A stretch of DNA of 64,000 nt, from assembly GCF_950295315.1 (NCBI RefSeq), contig NC_080172.1, forward strand, positions 112,416,512-112,480,511, read 5' to 3'. Made by a program: the position numbers and the translations under genes. The DNA comes from Erinaceus europaeus (Eukaryota; Chordata; Mammalia; Eulipotyphla; Erinaceidae). Under the pieces are notes generated by a model. It was not told the DNA's origin and ran no database searches. It saw nothing but the letters and a program-made list of their open reading frames with translations. This document shows, piece after piece, positions 43,662 through 55,310 of the stretch. The stretch's first letter is position 1. Each line of letters opens with the position of its first letter.

Positions 43662-44220
43662 CTTAAGTGGTTTCCAGAGGACTGGGAGTGTGTGGGGGTG
43701 TGCTCTGACTCTCACCCCATAATCGCCACCCACCCTCAGTGCCATGTTCCACCCAGGTCACTGGTTCTATGAGCTCCAGACTAGCTGGTCTACCTTCCTC
43801 TTTCCCCCTCTGGCACTGGATCCATCTCAGTGAGATAGGCAGGTCAGCCAGGGAACTAGCCAGCAGCTGCCCTGGCCCCCTGATGCAGCTCAAAGGAAGG
43901 CCAGCACCAGTCAGCACTTTCCATGCTGGCCTGGGCTTGTAGGGGAACTGACATGCCCCATGCCAGAAAGACCTGCCCCTGGGTAATAGATGCCCTGCAG
44001 AGAGCCACTGTGGCCTGGGATCTGGGAACTGACTTCCAGTCAAGACAGCTCAGTGTCAGTGCCCCAGTCTGTAGAACAAAGCCTACTCCTGCCCAGTGTG
44101 CCCTATTTGTAACATTATAAAAGGATATACATACCTCGCACCAACTTGGGGAGGGGACTGATTACCTGTAACAAGATTTATTACTTATAAAATATGGACA
44201 TACCTTTGGCTAATATATCA
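43662..44220. other. Upstream flank of LRRC38
   Basis: No gene or repeat recognised; could hold regulatory sequence. Confidence 0.4.
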
Positions 44221-44224
44221 TTCA

Positions 44225-44400
44225 TACTTGTTTTTATTATTTATTTTTATAAGAGAGTGTGTGTATATGAGAAAGTGAATAAAGGAACACAAACCACTCT
44301 GCTCTGGCATAATGGTTGTGCTGGGGATTGAACCTGAGATTTCTGGGAGCCTCAAGCTTGCTAGTCCTGTGTTATATTGCTGAGTTAACACCCACACCCT
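44225..44400 (-). mobile_element. SINE S4-like, diverged
   Basis: GTTGTGCTGGGGATTGAACC, CAAGCTTGCTAGTCCTGTGT, TGCTGAGTTAACACCCACAC. Confidence 0.6.
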
Positions 44401-44993
44401 CCCAAGAAATAATATCTAAAGATCAACTTTTCTTTCTTAAGTTTTGCTCCCTCCCCACCGAAACTCTGGCAGCAGGTCCCCAGATGATGATCAGAAAGGT
44501 GTCAAGCCTGATAGGAATAAATGCACTCAGTTTAGCCTCAGGCACTGTGATAAATTTTCCTCTTCAACTGCTCACTTAATGGTGGCCTCTTTAGTCACTA
44601 CCAGGCCACTCCATCACCTGAGGCCCACGTAAGGAAATCCTAAGATTGCCCCATAGATATGAGGGCCCTAGAACTCTAACAGACCCCTTTCTCCACCATC
44701 ACTGGTCATTTCCACCAGGAATGTCAGCATAAGCCCTTTCAAGAACCTCTCCAGGATCTTGCTGTCACGATAAAGTAGCAATGGTAGGGACTGCTCCACT
44801 TTCCAAAGGGAGGCTGGGTCAGCCTACTCTGCCACTTGAGAAAGACGGGTCCTGAAATAAGTGCAGCTTAGAACGTTCCCAGCTGTGAGCTCAGGCTGAT
44901 AGGGACTCATAGGCCACACAGTGCAAAAGATGAATATATAGGGGCCTTGGGTCAGATTGATATGGTAAACAGTTAATTGTATTGATATATTTT

Positions 44994-45216
44994 GGGGGCC
45001 ACGTGGTGATGCACCTGGTTGAACACACATATTACAGTGCACAGGAAGCCAGGTTCGAGCCCTCCCCCCCCATCCTCACCTGCAGGAGGAAAGCTTTGCA
45101 AGTGGTAAAGCAGTGCTATAAGTGTCTGTCTGTCTGTCTGTCTGTCTCTCTTCCTATCACCCCCTTCCCTCTTTATTTCTGGCTGTCTCTATTCAATAAA
45201 ATATTTTTAAAAAGGA
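44994..45216 (+). mobile_element. SINE S2 in repeat U
   Basis: GGCCACGTGGTGATGCACCT, GGTTCGAGCCCTCC, AAGCAGTGCTATAAGTGTCT, then an A-rich tail. (G/T)ATATATTTT-like sequence repeats at both edges. Confidence 0.88.
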
Positions 45217-45278
45217 AAAAATGGTATATTTTCTCCAAGTTTGGGAGCTACTCTCTGGCCTAATACAGATTTCTAGTT

Positions 45279-45625
45279 CTTTTTTCTTTTTTTTTTTTTC
45301 CTCCAGGGTTATTGCTGGGCTCGGTGCCTGCACCATGAATCCACCACTCCTGGAGGCCATTTTTCCCCCTTTTTGTTGCCGCCTCATTGCAGTTATTATT
45401 GCCATTGTTGACGTTGCTTTGTTGTTGGATAGGACAGAGAGAAATGGAGGAGGGGAAGACACAGAGAGAGGGGAGAGAAAGATAGACATCTGCAGACCTG
45501 CTTCACCGCCTGTGAAGCGACTCCCCTGCAGGTGGGGAGCCGGGGGCTCCAACCGGGATTCTTACGCAGGTCCCTGCGCTTTGCGCCACGTGCGCTTAAC
45601 CCACTGCGCCACTGCCTGACTCCCC
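45279..45625 (-). mobile_element. SINE S1x in repeat U, with target duplication
   Basis: CTCCAGGGTTATTGCTGGGC, CCACCACTCCTGGAGGCCAT, a full S1 body, CACTGCGCCACTGCCTGACT. CAGATTTCTAGTTCT on both sides (about 45266 and 45625). Confidence 0.92.
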
Positions 45626-46494
45626 AGATTTCTAGTTCTATTCTCAACTCTGACACCATCATCTCAGACAATATTATTAGCCCTTCTCCATGTTAACTAT
45701 CAAGCTCAGGCAAAAATCACTAAAGTCATGGACCCTAGGAATATAACTAAAATAGACTTTGTAGCTTCTTATCACCCTAAAGTCCCTATTATAACCCACT
45801 CTATTCCTACTTTCTGGGTTTTTTATTTATTAAATATGGTTACTTATTTATTATTAGGGTTATTTATTAAACATTTTGCCCTGCCTTATATCTTACTGCC
45901 TTTCAGACACCAAGCTGCAGATGTTACTATGATTACATCCTGAATTCCATGGGTGGACAGCCTCACCAGTGTGTCTCACGACCTCACCTCTCCAGAGCCC
46001 TACCCCACTAGAGAAAGATACCAATGGTCTGGTGGTATGAATTGACCTGCCAACACCCATGCTCATGGAGAAACAATGACACAAGCCAGAATTCCCACCT
46101 TCTGCACCCCATAAAGAATTTTGGTCCATATCCCCAAGGTGAAGAAATATTAGGGGAAGTTGACTAGAGAGCTCTGAAACCCCAATTTCATCAAGACCTA
46201 GAGAGAGAAGAGGAAAAGTAAAGACATCTGAAAGTAGTAATGGGTGTATATGCAACTTGGAAAGAAAGAGAAGACAGGACCATAGTAAAAAATGGGCAGA
46301 TAGGCAGATAGACAGGCAGTTGTAGAAATAATAGTCAACCCATATCTGTCACCTTGGTAGAAACACTGCAGTTTCCAGTGGAGGGAATGGGGACACAGAA
46401 CTCTGGTGGTGGGACCAGTGTGGAATTGTACTCCTGTTATTTTATAACTTTGTAAATCACGAATAAAGAAAAAAATATTTTCCTCTTAAACACA

Positions 46495-46780
46495 CTTCTT
46501 TTTTTATATTTATTTTATTTATTTATTCCCTTTTGTTGCCCTTGTTGTTTTATTGTTGTAGTTATTATTGTTGTTGTTGTTGGATAGGACAGAGAGAAAT
46601 GGAGAGAGGGAGGGGAAGACAGAGAGGAGGAGAGAAAGATAGACACCTGCAGACCTGCTTCACCACCTGTGAAGCGACTCCCCTGCAGGTGGGGAGCCAG
46701 GGTTCGAACCGGGATCCTTATGCCGGTCCTTGTGCTTTGCGCCACCTGCGCTTAGCCCGCTGCACTACAGCCCAACTCCC
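46495..46780 (-). mobile_element. SINE S1
   Basis: Close to consensus: TTGTTGCCCTTGTTGTTTTA, CACCTGCAGACCTGCTTCAC, TGCGCCACCTGCGCTTAGCC. Confidence 0.93.
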
Positions 46781-46849
46781 ATTAAACACAGTTCTTGGCC
46801 TGATTCCTTTCCCTGGACTACCCTCCCATTCTCAATTTTAAAAACTTTT

Positions 46850-47062
46850 TTTTTAACACCAGAGTTATTGCTGGGACTCAGTGCCTGCCAAAGAAATCCA
46901 TAGCTCCTAGTGGACTTTTTTTTTTTTTAATTTGCTAAGACAGACATTGAAAGGGGAGGGGAGGTAGAAAGAGAGACACCAGCATTGCTGCCTCACTGTT
47001 TGTGAAGCAGGCCTTTGAACTCAGGTCCTTGCACTCAACCAGGTGTGCCAATGCCTAGGACC
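46850..47062 (-). mobile_element. SINE S1x, diverged
   Basis: CCAGAGTTATTGCTGGGACT, poly-T, GAAGCAGGCCTTTGAACTCA, CCAGGTGTGCCAATGCCTAG. Confidence 0.68.
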
Positions 47063-47104
47063 CTTGAAAAACATTTTGCAAGAAAAGGTCTGCAGAGAGT
47101 CACC

Positions 47105-47240
47105 TAAAGATTGTCTTGCTGAACTGGATAGTGCACCTACTTTGCCATGTAACAGGACACAGGTTATAACCCCACAGTGAAGGAAGTTTCAGCATTGTGC
47201 TATCTTTCTCTCCCTCACTCCGTCTTTCTCTCTGTTGGAA
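47105..47240 (+). mobile_element. Old SINE S5
   Basis: GGATAGTGCACCTACTTTGC, CACAGGTTATAACCCCACAG, CTTTCTCTCCCTCACTCCGT. Confidence 0.55.
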
Positions 47241-47244
47241 AAAG

Positions 47245-48070
47245 TTAACTGTGAGAAGTGAAATCCAGTTATGACAACAACAACAACAACAACAAAAATT
47301 CTGCTGCGGGGTATTTTAGTCCAAATACCCTGAAATTGATAAGCTCCCTCTGGACCAAAATAACACAGGAAACAACTGCTGTTGAACAGGCCCCCAGAGA
47401 CTCTGCCTGCCCCCCACCCCATGCAGATTGTCAGAGGCTCATATTCTGAAGCACAAAGTTAAGCCACCAGTCTTAATCCAAAGGTACACAGTGTCTCCGT
47501 ATCTTTGGATGGATCAAAACCTGAGCCTCTGGAGCAGAGCCAATGGCTCAACAGAAGACAAGTGTTTGCAGCAATCAAAGGAAGAGAGAAACGGGGTGGA
47601 GTGTGTGTGCTGGATCTCCTGGGATGCCCCAAAGCACTGCGATCTATAGTTTTCCCCTGTTTATGCCCCCACACACACATACACACTCTTTCTCTTTCTC
47701 TCCAACAAATCAAGCCTCCAGAGCTCCCCGTGTTTTCCCCTACTCTGCCAGGGTCCCCAATTTGCCTTTGACATCCTCGGCTTCAGGGTCTTAACACCCC
47801 CCCCCACACACACACACACACACATACACTTGGTTCTCATTCCCTTGAAGAGGCAGGTGCTAGAGGAAGAGTCTGGATCCTCCCTGAGTGGGCGAGAATG
47901 CCAGGGGCTCCATGAATGCTGCAGGATTCCAGTGTCAGGCAGAGCACAGGCAGGTGGCTATACAAAGAGGTTCCCCACCCTTGTCACTCTCCAGGAATAG
48001 TCTGTGAGGATCTGTGACATGCTCTACCCTTCCAGCCTCTGCTCCCTCCAGCAGTGGGTGAGGGAAGCCT
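47245..48070. other. Mostly unique sequence with short CAA and CA repeats
   Basis: (CAA)n at 47274-47296 and (CA)n at 47803-47824. No exon recognised. Confidence 0.45.
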
Positions 48071-48074
48071 GCGT

Positions 48075-48194
48075 ATTACTGGTTTGAATCTTCAGCATAT
48101 TACTGGTTTGAATCTTCAGCATATTATTGGTTTGAATCTTCAGCATATTCCTGGTTTGAATCTTCAGCATATTACTGCTTTGAATCTTCACCAT
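48075..48194. repeat. 24-bp x 5 tandem repeat
   Basis: Five contiguous units starting at 48075, 48099, 48123, 48147 and 48171. The core is GGTTTGAATCTTCAGCAT. Units 1 and 2 are identical, 3 and 4 differ at one or two sites, and unit 5 has two changes. The unit length is a multiple of three, so a frame stays open on both strands; I do not read that as coding. Confidence 0.95.
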
Positions 48195-48638
48195 CACGGC
48201 TGTGGAATGGCTGACTTGGCTGGGTTGCCATCCTGCATGAGTGGACCACATGCTCATACATCTTCTCATCAGCTCTCTCTCTGAGTGGTCTGTCTCAGAG
48301 AGGTGTCCTAGCCTGGGGTTTGGTTAGACCCCATGGCCTGGACCTGGCCCCATCATTACCTACCTTGCCTTTCACAAGTCACTCCATTTCTCTAGGGGTA
48401 GAACCTCCCAGTCTGGGGTCCCTAGAGCTCAAGCAGATGAACTACTTTCCAAAAACCTGCTGCAAATTGGGCCTTTGCCTATGAGGTCACCCAAAGCAAG
48501 TGCTGCCATTCTTGGCAATGCACTCCATAGTAGCCCTAGTTCTTCTGTGTGGAGCAGAAATTGGTGCTCATGAGTGACTTCAATGAATGAAAGCAGAGGT
48601 GCTTATATACTACATGTTTCAGAGCAGTGACCAAGGGC
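48195..48638. other. Sequence without recognised features
   Basis: Non-coding; no recognised repeat. Confidence 0.4.
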
Positions 48639-48639
48639 T

Positions 48640-49071
48640 TCTCAAATAGGAAGGATGGGACATGGAGCTCTGGTGGTGGGAACTGTGTGGGATTGTACCC
48701 CTGCTATCTGACAGTCTTGTAGATCATTATTAAATTACTAATAAAAACAAAAAGAAGCAACACATGTCAATAACCCAATGCCATCAGCACACATCAGCCA
48801 CACACTCATCACTCATACCTAACATCTGCAACAAATTTCAGACTCCTTGCACAGACCATCCTAGCATCCTCTAGCTTGCAATCTAGGGGCCTTAAATTTT
48901 AGCTAATTAAGAATAAGTCTGCCAACCAATGAGGAAACACCTCATGACTGGCTTGGTTTTGCTTACAGGGCTCTGGGCCCATATATCCTGGAGATAGCAG
49001 CTGACACAGCTTCCTGAGCCCAACCTCCTTGGGACTCAGACATGGGCCACTTAGAAAACAAGGCAGGGAAG
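48640..49071 (+). repeat. Left arm of an inverted repeat (U tail plus about 320 bp unique-like sequence)
   Basis: A U terminal block (GAGCTCTGGTGGTGGGAACT...AATTACTAATAAAAAC, 48650-48750) continues as AATAACCCAATGCCATCAGC ... GGGCCCATATATCCTGGAGA ... AACAAGGCAGGGAAG. The same order occurs inverted at about 51355-51785. Confidence 0.88.
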
Positions 49072-50342
49072 CAAGCAAGTAGAAAGACCTAAAAATACAC
49101 CTTAAAGTACCTAATGAAATAGTATCTATTTAGACCTAGGTAACCTCCTCGCCTCCTTCCTATTACACTTCCCTCAGTCACTCCAAAGCTAGCCTTATCA
49201 AAGTAAGGACTGCAAATCTGAATAAGGGCAAGAGACTGGCATACTTTAATGATGACTCTTTAGTCACTATCAGGCCACCCCATCAGCTGGGGCCCTAGTC
49301 GGGGAGTCTTGGGATTCCCACACAAACACGATGAGTCTAGAGCCCAAATAGATCCTTCTCTCCATTATCACTGGTCATCTCCATCAGGAACAACATAATG
49401 GATGCCTTTGGGGTCCCCATAGGACCTTGCCCTCAATGTGGATCAACAATAGTAGAGAATGTTCTATCCTCCGAAGGAAGGTTGGATAACATACTCTATC
49501 TACCAGCTGAAGAAGACAGGTCCTGAAATTGGTGCAACTGGGACTGTTCCTACTGATGACCACAGAATGCAAGTTTGGACTTGCAGGGATGCCAAGGTCA
49601 CATAGGTTATTATGCTGAATACGGGCCCAGATCAAATCAATGGGTGTTTACAGCCAACAGTATTTATATACTTTTCCCATATTTGGTAGCTACTCTCTTC
49701 CCTGATCCAGCTTTCTAGCCCTTTTCCCAACCATGACATCTTCTCCCCAGACAACAACTTGGGTCCACCTGCATATCAGATGTCAGGCTCAGGCAAAAAC
49801 GAATAAAGTCATGGGCCCTTTGGAATATACCTAAAATAGAACTATTAGCTATTTCCTAAATCGAGACCCCCAAATCTTCATCTGAAATATTCCAGCCTTT
49901 AGGTTCATGATTAGTCAACAACTTGTATGGATTTATATGTTAATATAAATGCCAATAACCCAATGCTATCACTCATACCTCTTTTTATCCACCAGGTTCC
50001 AGATGCTACCATGATGCCAACTGGACTTCCCTGAACAAATGACCCCACCAATGTGTCCTGGAGGTCCTCAGAACCCTGCTCCACTAGGGAAAGAGAGACA
50101 GGCTGGGAGTATGGGTCAACCTGTCAACGCCCATGTTCAGTGGGGAAGCAATTACAGAAGCCGGTCCTTCCACCTTCTGCACCCCATAATGATCCTGGAT
50201 CCATACTTCCACAGGGTTGAAGAATAGGAAAGCTATCAGGGGGAGGGGGTGGGATATGGAGCTCTGGTGGAGAGAATAGTACCCCTCTTACCTTATGGTC
50301 TTGCCAGTGTTTCCATTTTATAAATAAATAATTTTTTAAAAA
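49072..50342 (+). repeat. Unclassified repeat U, about 1.27 kb with target duplication
   Basis: Inserted at AGAAAACAAGGCAGG(G)AAG, duplicated at 49053-49071 and 50343-50360. Contains the long-form U text (TTTATATACTTTTCCCATAT, CCTTTGGAATATACCTAAAA, TTCCACCTTCTGCACCCCAT) and ends in AAATAAATAATTTTTTAAAA. The A-rich end and long target duplication indicate L1-style retroposition. Confidence 0.85.
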
Positions 50343-50631
50343 AGAAAACAAGGCAGGAAGGGGGTGCTTGGCAATCAAGTTAGGGAAGGAGCCCGTACTA
50401 GTGAGAATGCTAAGAAGTACAACTCCTGGTTTTTATTTCCCCCACCTGGAAACTAGAAAGAAGCCTTGTCCCTCTCCCTTCCCACAGACAAATTGGTGGT
50501 GGTGGTGGTGAAGAGGATGACACGAGGACATATTGGTATGTAAATGGGGAAATGGCATCTTGAAAGTATTTAGAGAAACACTGTACATCAAGGTGGTTAT
50601 AAGTCTTGCTATAGTAGGAGCTCTTTTCTCT

Positions 50632-50772
50632 TTCTCCTCCTCCTCCTCCTCCTCCTCCTCCTCCTCCTCCTCCTCCTCCTTCTTCTTCTCCTCCTTCTCC
50701 TTCCCCTTCTCCTTCCCCTTCTCCTTCTCCTCCTTCTCCTTTTCCTTCTCCTCCTCCTCCTCCTTCTTCTTC
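50632..50772. repeat. Polypyrimidine (TCC/TTC)n tract
   Basis: About 140 bp of nearly pure C/T on the plus strand, CTC units first, then mixed CTTCTC. Confidence 0.93.
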
Positions 50773-50925
50773 ATGTCCCCTGAATAGAAATGAAAGCATT
50801 TGCATTTTCTTCCTTACTATCAGCAGGAGCAGATATGGCTGAGGTATACAAGGAGGCAGGGGTGGGGGGCACCTCAGAGAGCCAGCATTCTGCACCTGGA
50901 GAAAGGCAAGCTTTACCACCTCTGA

Positions 50926-50928
<3 letters not shown>

Positions 50929-50979
<51 letters not shown>
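50929..50979. repeat. (CA)n microsatellite
   Basis: About 25 CA units. Confidence 0.95.
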
Positions 50980-50981
<2 letters not shown>

Positions 50982-51354
50982 AGCCCTCAGCAAGTAAAAT
51001 CACAGAAGTGACCTCAGCAAGGTCACACCATGAGTCACTGATAGCTGCTGGAAATAGAACTCAGGCATCCTGACACCCAGCTGCTGCTCTCAACCTACTC
51101 CCGTCCAGGGATGGGGGCCATTTGCAGTTTGAGGAAAAACACCTAAGGTGAGATGGGAGAGGGACACCTTCAGACACTCTAGTTCTGTATTTACTATCTG
51201 AGTCAAACACAGTGCATGATTCCTATTCAGAGGCTGGAAGCAACGGTATGGCAAGTCCCCAAGGTATCCTGATGTTCTCAGAACATGATGTCATGCCTCC
51301 CCTGGCTCACCAGAGTTTCTCGTCTCCCCTTGGTGCTCCCCAAGTTATGTAGGA

Positions 51355-51785
51355 CTTCCTGCCTTGTTTCCTAAGTGGTCCATGTCTGAGTCCCAAGGAG
51401 GTTGGGCTCAGAAATCTGTGTCAGCTGCTATCTCCAGGATATATGGGCCCAGAGCCCTGTAAGCAAAACCAAGCCAGTCATGGGGTTTTTCCTCATTGGT
51501 TGGTGGACTGACTTCTTACTTAGCTAAAATCCAAGGTCCCTAGATTGCAAGCTAGAGGATGCCAGGATGGTCTATGTAAGGAGTCTGAAATTTGTTGCAG
51601 ATGTTAGGTATGAGTGATGAGTGTGTGGCTGATGTGTGCTGATGGCATTGGGTTATTGGCATGTATTGCTTCTTTTTATTTGTTTTTATTAGTAATTTAA
51701 TAATGATCTATAAGACTGTCAGATAGCAGGGGTACAATCCCACACAGTTCCCACCACCAGAGCTCCGTGTCCCATCCCCTCCATT
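51355..51785 (-). repeat. Right arm of the inverted repeat, without the U insertion
   Basis: Complement of the left arm: CTTCCTGCCTTGTTTCCTAA, TCCAGGATATATGGGCCCAG, GATGGCATTGGGTTATTGGC, TTAGTAATTTAATAATGATC. At 51355-51373 it holds the uninterrupted site that the left arm has split. Confidence 0.88.
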
Positions 51786-52170
51786 GGAAGCTTCCTTATT
51801 CTTTGTCCCTCTGAGAGTATGGACCAAAAATTGGGGGGAAGGGTGCAGAAGGTTGGGATCCTGCCCTCTATAATTGCTTCCCTGCTGGTGGACCCATACC
51901 CCCAGCCTGTTTCTATCTTTCCCTAATGAGATAGTGCTCTGGAGAGGTGAGGCTCTGGGACACATTGGTGAGGTCATCTGTCCAGGGACATCAGAATGGC
52001 ATCATAGTAGAGTCTGCAGCTTAATGGCTGAGAGGTGGTAAGATATAAAGAAGGACAAATTGTTTAATCAACAAGAGCCTGAAGGTATGAATAGAGCAGA
52101 TGAAATTAGGGGTCTTCATGTGGGAAGAAGCTAGGAAGTCTATTTTAGGTGTGTTTCAAGGAGCCATGAC
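51675..52170 (-). repeat. Unclassified repeat U
   Basis: GGGGTACAATCCCACACAGT, CTGAGAGTATGGACCAAAAA, GTTTCTATCTTTCCCTAATG, GATATAAAGAAGGACAAATT. Its terminal block is also part of the inverted repeat. Confidence 0.82.
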
Positions 52171-52171
52171 C

Positions 52172-52582
52172 TTAGTACTTTTTGCCTGAGCCTGATAGGT
52201 ATGGAATGCTGGAGAGAGCACCGGATTCAGGGAGGCAAGAGGCATGAGGACAGATGCCCTTTGCACACCAGGAAAAGTGGCCCTAGCCCTTTGCCTGGGC
52301 AGGTCTGATTCAGTGGAACCAGCTCTCTGGAACTCTTTCCCTCCATTAATTCACCAGCCCCAAGATCCTTCTTGCTGTGTTTACTCACGCTTACCAGCAG
52401 GGGACACCACTGCTGCCTATGATCATGAAAGCTGAGGTAGTGAACCAAGCATAGAACCCACTTCTGATTTGTTCCTCTCTGTCAATGCTGAGCTCACTTT
52501 CTAGAAGATAAGCTCCTATTCCTACTTTTCTATCTGGCATCAGGAAACGACACTGGAGTCAGCCTGAATGGGAGACACGGTG
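52172..52582. other. Sequence without recognised features
   Basis: Non-coding; no recognised repeat. Confidence 0.4.
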
Positions 52583-52584
52583 AT

Positions 52585-52800
52585 GTTAGTGGTTAGGACA
52601 ATGGGTTTGGAGTCAGGCAGAACTGGGTCAAATCCTGACTCTCCTATCTCCTGCCTTTGTCATCTGGGGACAAATTGCTTAGCTTTTCTGAATCTTGGTT
52701 TTTCCCATCTATGAAATAAAATCACACAGGTACCTATAGTTTCAGTTTGTCATGGATTAAAGGAGATCTCTCAAGAGCTCAAGAGGAAGGCTGACATAGT
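52585..52800 (+). mobile_element. MIR SINE relic
   Basis: TAGTGGTTAGGACAATGGGT, TTGGAGTCAGGCAGAACTGG, TCAAATCCTGACTCTCCTAT, CTTAGCTTTTCTGAATCTTG, TCCCATCTATGAAATAAAAT follow the MIR consensus order. Confidence 0.88.
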
Positions 52801-53080
52801 AAATACCAGCTGCCTTACTATTTATTTTGCTTTTCTCCTCTAACAGGTAAGGATTTCGCAAGCATAAGATTCTTCAGGTTAAAAATTAAAAAAATGCAAG
52901 TGTTTGTTGCTCTGGAATTTGTCAGTGATGCACAAATATACAAGGGGGCAGTTTTAGTACCTTTTCCTGCCTTGAATCATTTCTCAAGCCAGCTATAACT
53001 CACCAGACTGACACAGACACTCACAGACAGCTTAACTGCCTCCAGCTCAAGCTGACTCTGAGCACACTTAGAGGCTGACC

Positions 53081-53082
<2 letters not shown>

Positions 53083-53120
<38 letters not shown>

Positions 53121-53168
53121 GTGTCTCTCTCACCCTCTCTCTCTCTCTCTCTTGCACACACACACACA

Positions 53169-53208
<40 letters not shown>
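53083..53208. repeat. (CT)n(CA)n compound microsatellite
   Basis: CT runs with GT interruptions (53083-53151) followed by about 28 CA units. Confidence 0.95.
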
Positions 53209-53209
<1 letters not shown>

Positions 53210-53211
<2 letters not shown>

Positions 53212-54083
53212 TGTCTTGTTGGTCTGAGCAGGGGCAGCCTAATGAGACTGAAGACATAGGTTCAGTCATGCTCAGCCTGGCACAAGGAGACATCTGTTCT
53301 CTGCTCACGGCTGGTGCTCCTGATGCAGGCCAACCACCCAGCAAATGTGTATGTGACCTTGGACAGGGCCAGAGGGAGATGGGGATAGTATCACCCTGTC
53401 TTTCTTAGGAAGAGTAAGATACAGAGTCTCCATCTCAAGTGTCAAAGGCACTGTGTTCCCATAGATGGGAGGCACATATGTTCCCCGGGCACCAACTCCT
53501 ATTCATCAGCAAAACTCTTTGGCTCTCCTATTATCACTCCACTGTCATCTCCTTTCTCCAAGCTGGCATCATCTTCTACAAACACTCTCCACTGACCTGA
53601 CCTTCTTCCTCCCAACTCCAACTCCCACTCCCACTCTCAGGACTCAAGAAAAACAAATCAATCCTCTGAAGATATCTATCAAATCACATTAGCTTCCTGC
53701 TTGGATCCCTCCTATGACTTCCTGTGTGTGGCAGGAATTATTTGAATGGGGATAGGACTCATGATTTGACCAGTGTTACAACAGGTAATTTCTTTCATCT
53801 TGCTCCCAGATTCTCTCTCATCATTTTTAACTTGCGTGCTCTACCAAAGCAAGCTGCCATGTTGGAGGTACCACATGGTGGGGGATTGAGGGTGAATTCA
53901 GATCAGCCCACCCACCCATGAGCTCATGAATCTGTCCGACAACAACACAAACTTGAGGCAAAGCCCTCCCAGTCACACCCTGAAGTGGCCATGGGCTGAA
54001 CAACATGGCCTCTGTGGCGGCATGATACCCTGGAAGGGCTTGCCTTGATTTCTGACCCAGAAAATTATATAAGTTTAAAAATT
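53210..54083. other. Mostly unique; possible L2-type relic
   Basis: About 53490-53730 is C/T-rich and ends with TTGGATCCCTCCTATGACTT, reminiscent of L2 3' sequence, but too weak to delimit. No exon. Confidence 0.35.
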
Positions 54084-54084
54084 A

Positions 54085-54912
54085 ACATTGGAGGAAGATG
54101 GATCCAACAATGGGTGCAGCCTAGAATGTTCCTAGCTATGATCACAGAATGAGAGCTCAGACCTATAGGGATGCAGAGTTTACACAGGCTCCTGCACAGA
54201 ATATAGGCACCAGATCAAATCAGTAGGGTTTACAGTTAATGGTATTTATATGCTTTTCCCATATTTAGGAGCTACTCTCTTCCCTGACCCAGCTTTCTAG
54301 CCCTATTTCCAACCTTGACACCATCACCCCAGATAATATCTTTGGCCCACCTGTATGTCAGCTATTGGGCTCAGGAAAAAAATTAGTAAAGTCATGGGCC
54401 CCTTAGAATATACCTAAAATAAATCTACTAACTTTTTCCAAAATGGAGAGCCCAAATCTCATCTGCTATATTCGTGCCCTTAGGCTCCAGATTATTTAAC
54501 AATTTGTTCTGTTTTATATCTTAATGCTTTTTCAGACACCAAGCTGCAGATACTACCATGACATCAACCTGACTTCCCTGGTTAGAGGACTTCACCAATG
54601 TGTCCTGGAACCCCACCTCTCCAGATCCCTGCCCCACTAGGGAAAGATAGAAACAGGCTGGGAATATGTATCCACCTGCCAATGCCCATGTCCAACAGAA
54701 AAGCAATTATAGAAGCCAGACCTTCCACCTTCTGCACCCCATGATGATCCTGGGTCCATACTCCCAGAGAGATAAAGAGTAGGAAAGCTTCCAGAGGAGG
54801 AGATGGGATATGTAACTCTGGTGGTGAGAAATGTGTGGAATTTTACCCCTCTTATCCTATGGTTTTGTCAATATTTTCTATTTTTTATTTTATAGATAAA
54901 ATTTTAAAAATT
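54085..54912 (+). repeat. Unclassified repeat U
   Basis: TATGCTTTTCCCATATTTAG, GGGCCCCTTAGAATATACCT, GACTTCCCTGGTTAGAGGAC, TTCCACCTTCTGCACCCCAT, ATTTTACCCCTCTTATCCTA. Confidence 0.85.
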
Positions 54913-54919
54913 AACTTTA

Positions 54920-55147
54920 GGGGGCCTGGTGGTGGTGCACCTGGTTGAGCACACATGTTACAATGCTCAAGGACCTGAGTTTGAGCCCCCAGCTCCCACT
55001 CATGGGGGGAAGCTTTGCAAATGGTGAAGCAGTGCTGCAGATATATATATCTCTCTCTCTCTGTCTCTCTCTTTCCCCCCCCATCTGCCCTACCCTCTTG
55101 ATCTCTAGCTATCTCTATCCAATAAATAAAGATAATAAAAAATTTAA
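54920..55147 (+). mobile_element. SINE S2 with target duplication
   Basis: GGGGCCTGGTGGTGGTGCAC, GAGTTTGAGCCCCCAGCTCC, TCTATCCAATAAATAAAGAT. AAAAATT(A)AACTTT repeats at both edges (about 54905 and 55145). Confidence 0.92.
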
Positions 55148-55164
55148 AATTTTTAACTTTGGGT

Positions 55165-55310
55165 GTCAGAAGATAGTTTACATGACAGGAATGCTGCCTT
55201 GCTATGTATACACCTTGGTTAGAGCCCAGACACTAGATGAGAATGCCAGTGGTGCTGTGGGAAGCTTCAGTGCTATGGTGTCTTTTCCCTCTGTCTTTTT
55301 TCTATCTCAA
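55165..55310 (+). mobile_element. Old SINE S5
   Basis: AGAAGATAGTTTACATGACA, TGCTATGTATACACCTTGGT, TAGAGCCCAGACACTAGATG. Confidence 0.5.

Larger units (their letters stand above)
44560..46472 (+). repeat. Unclassified repeat U, longest copy, with two nested SINEs
   Basis: Homologous to 49.2-50.3 kb over most of its length: TTTAGTCACTACCAGGCCAC, ATCACTGGTCATTTCCACCA, GACGGGTCCTGAAATAAGTG, TTTCAGACACCAAGCTGCAG, ending GGAATTGTACTCCTGTTATT and a GAATAAAG tail. No coding frame. Nested S2 and S1x copies add about 0.57 kb. Confidence 0.75.

Noticed and set aside
50410..50919. 169-codon Glu/Gly-rich frame
   Set aside because: Translation of the TCC-rich tract and its flanks.
53490..53730. L2 element
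   Set aside because: Only compositional and short phrase similarity; I could not align a convincing core.
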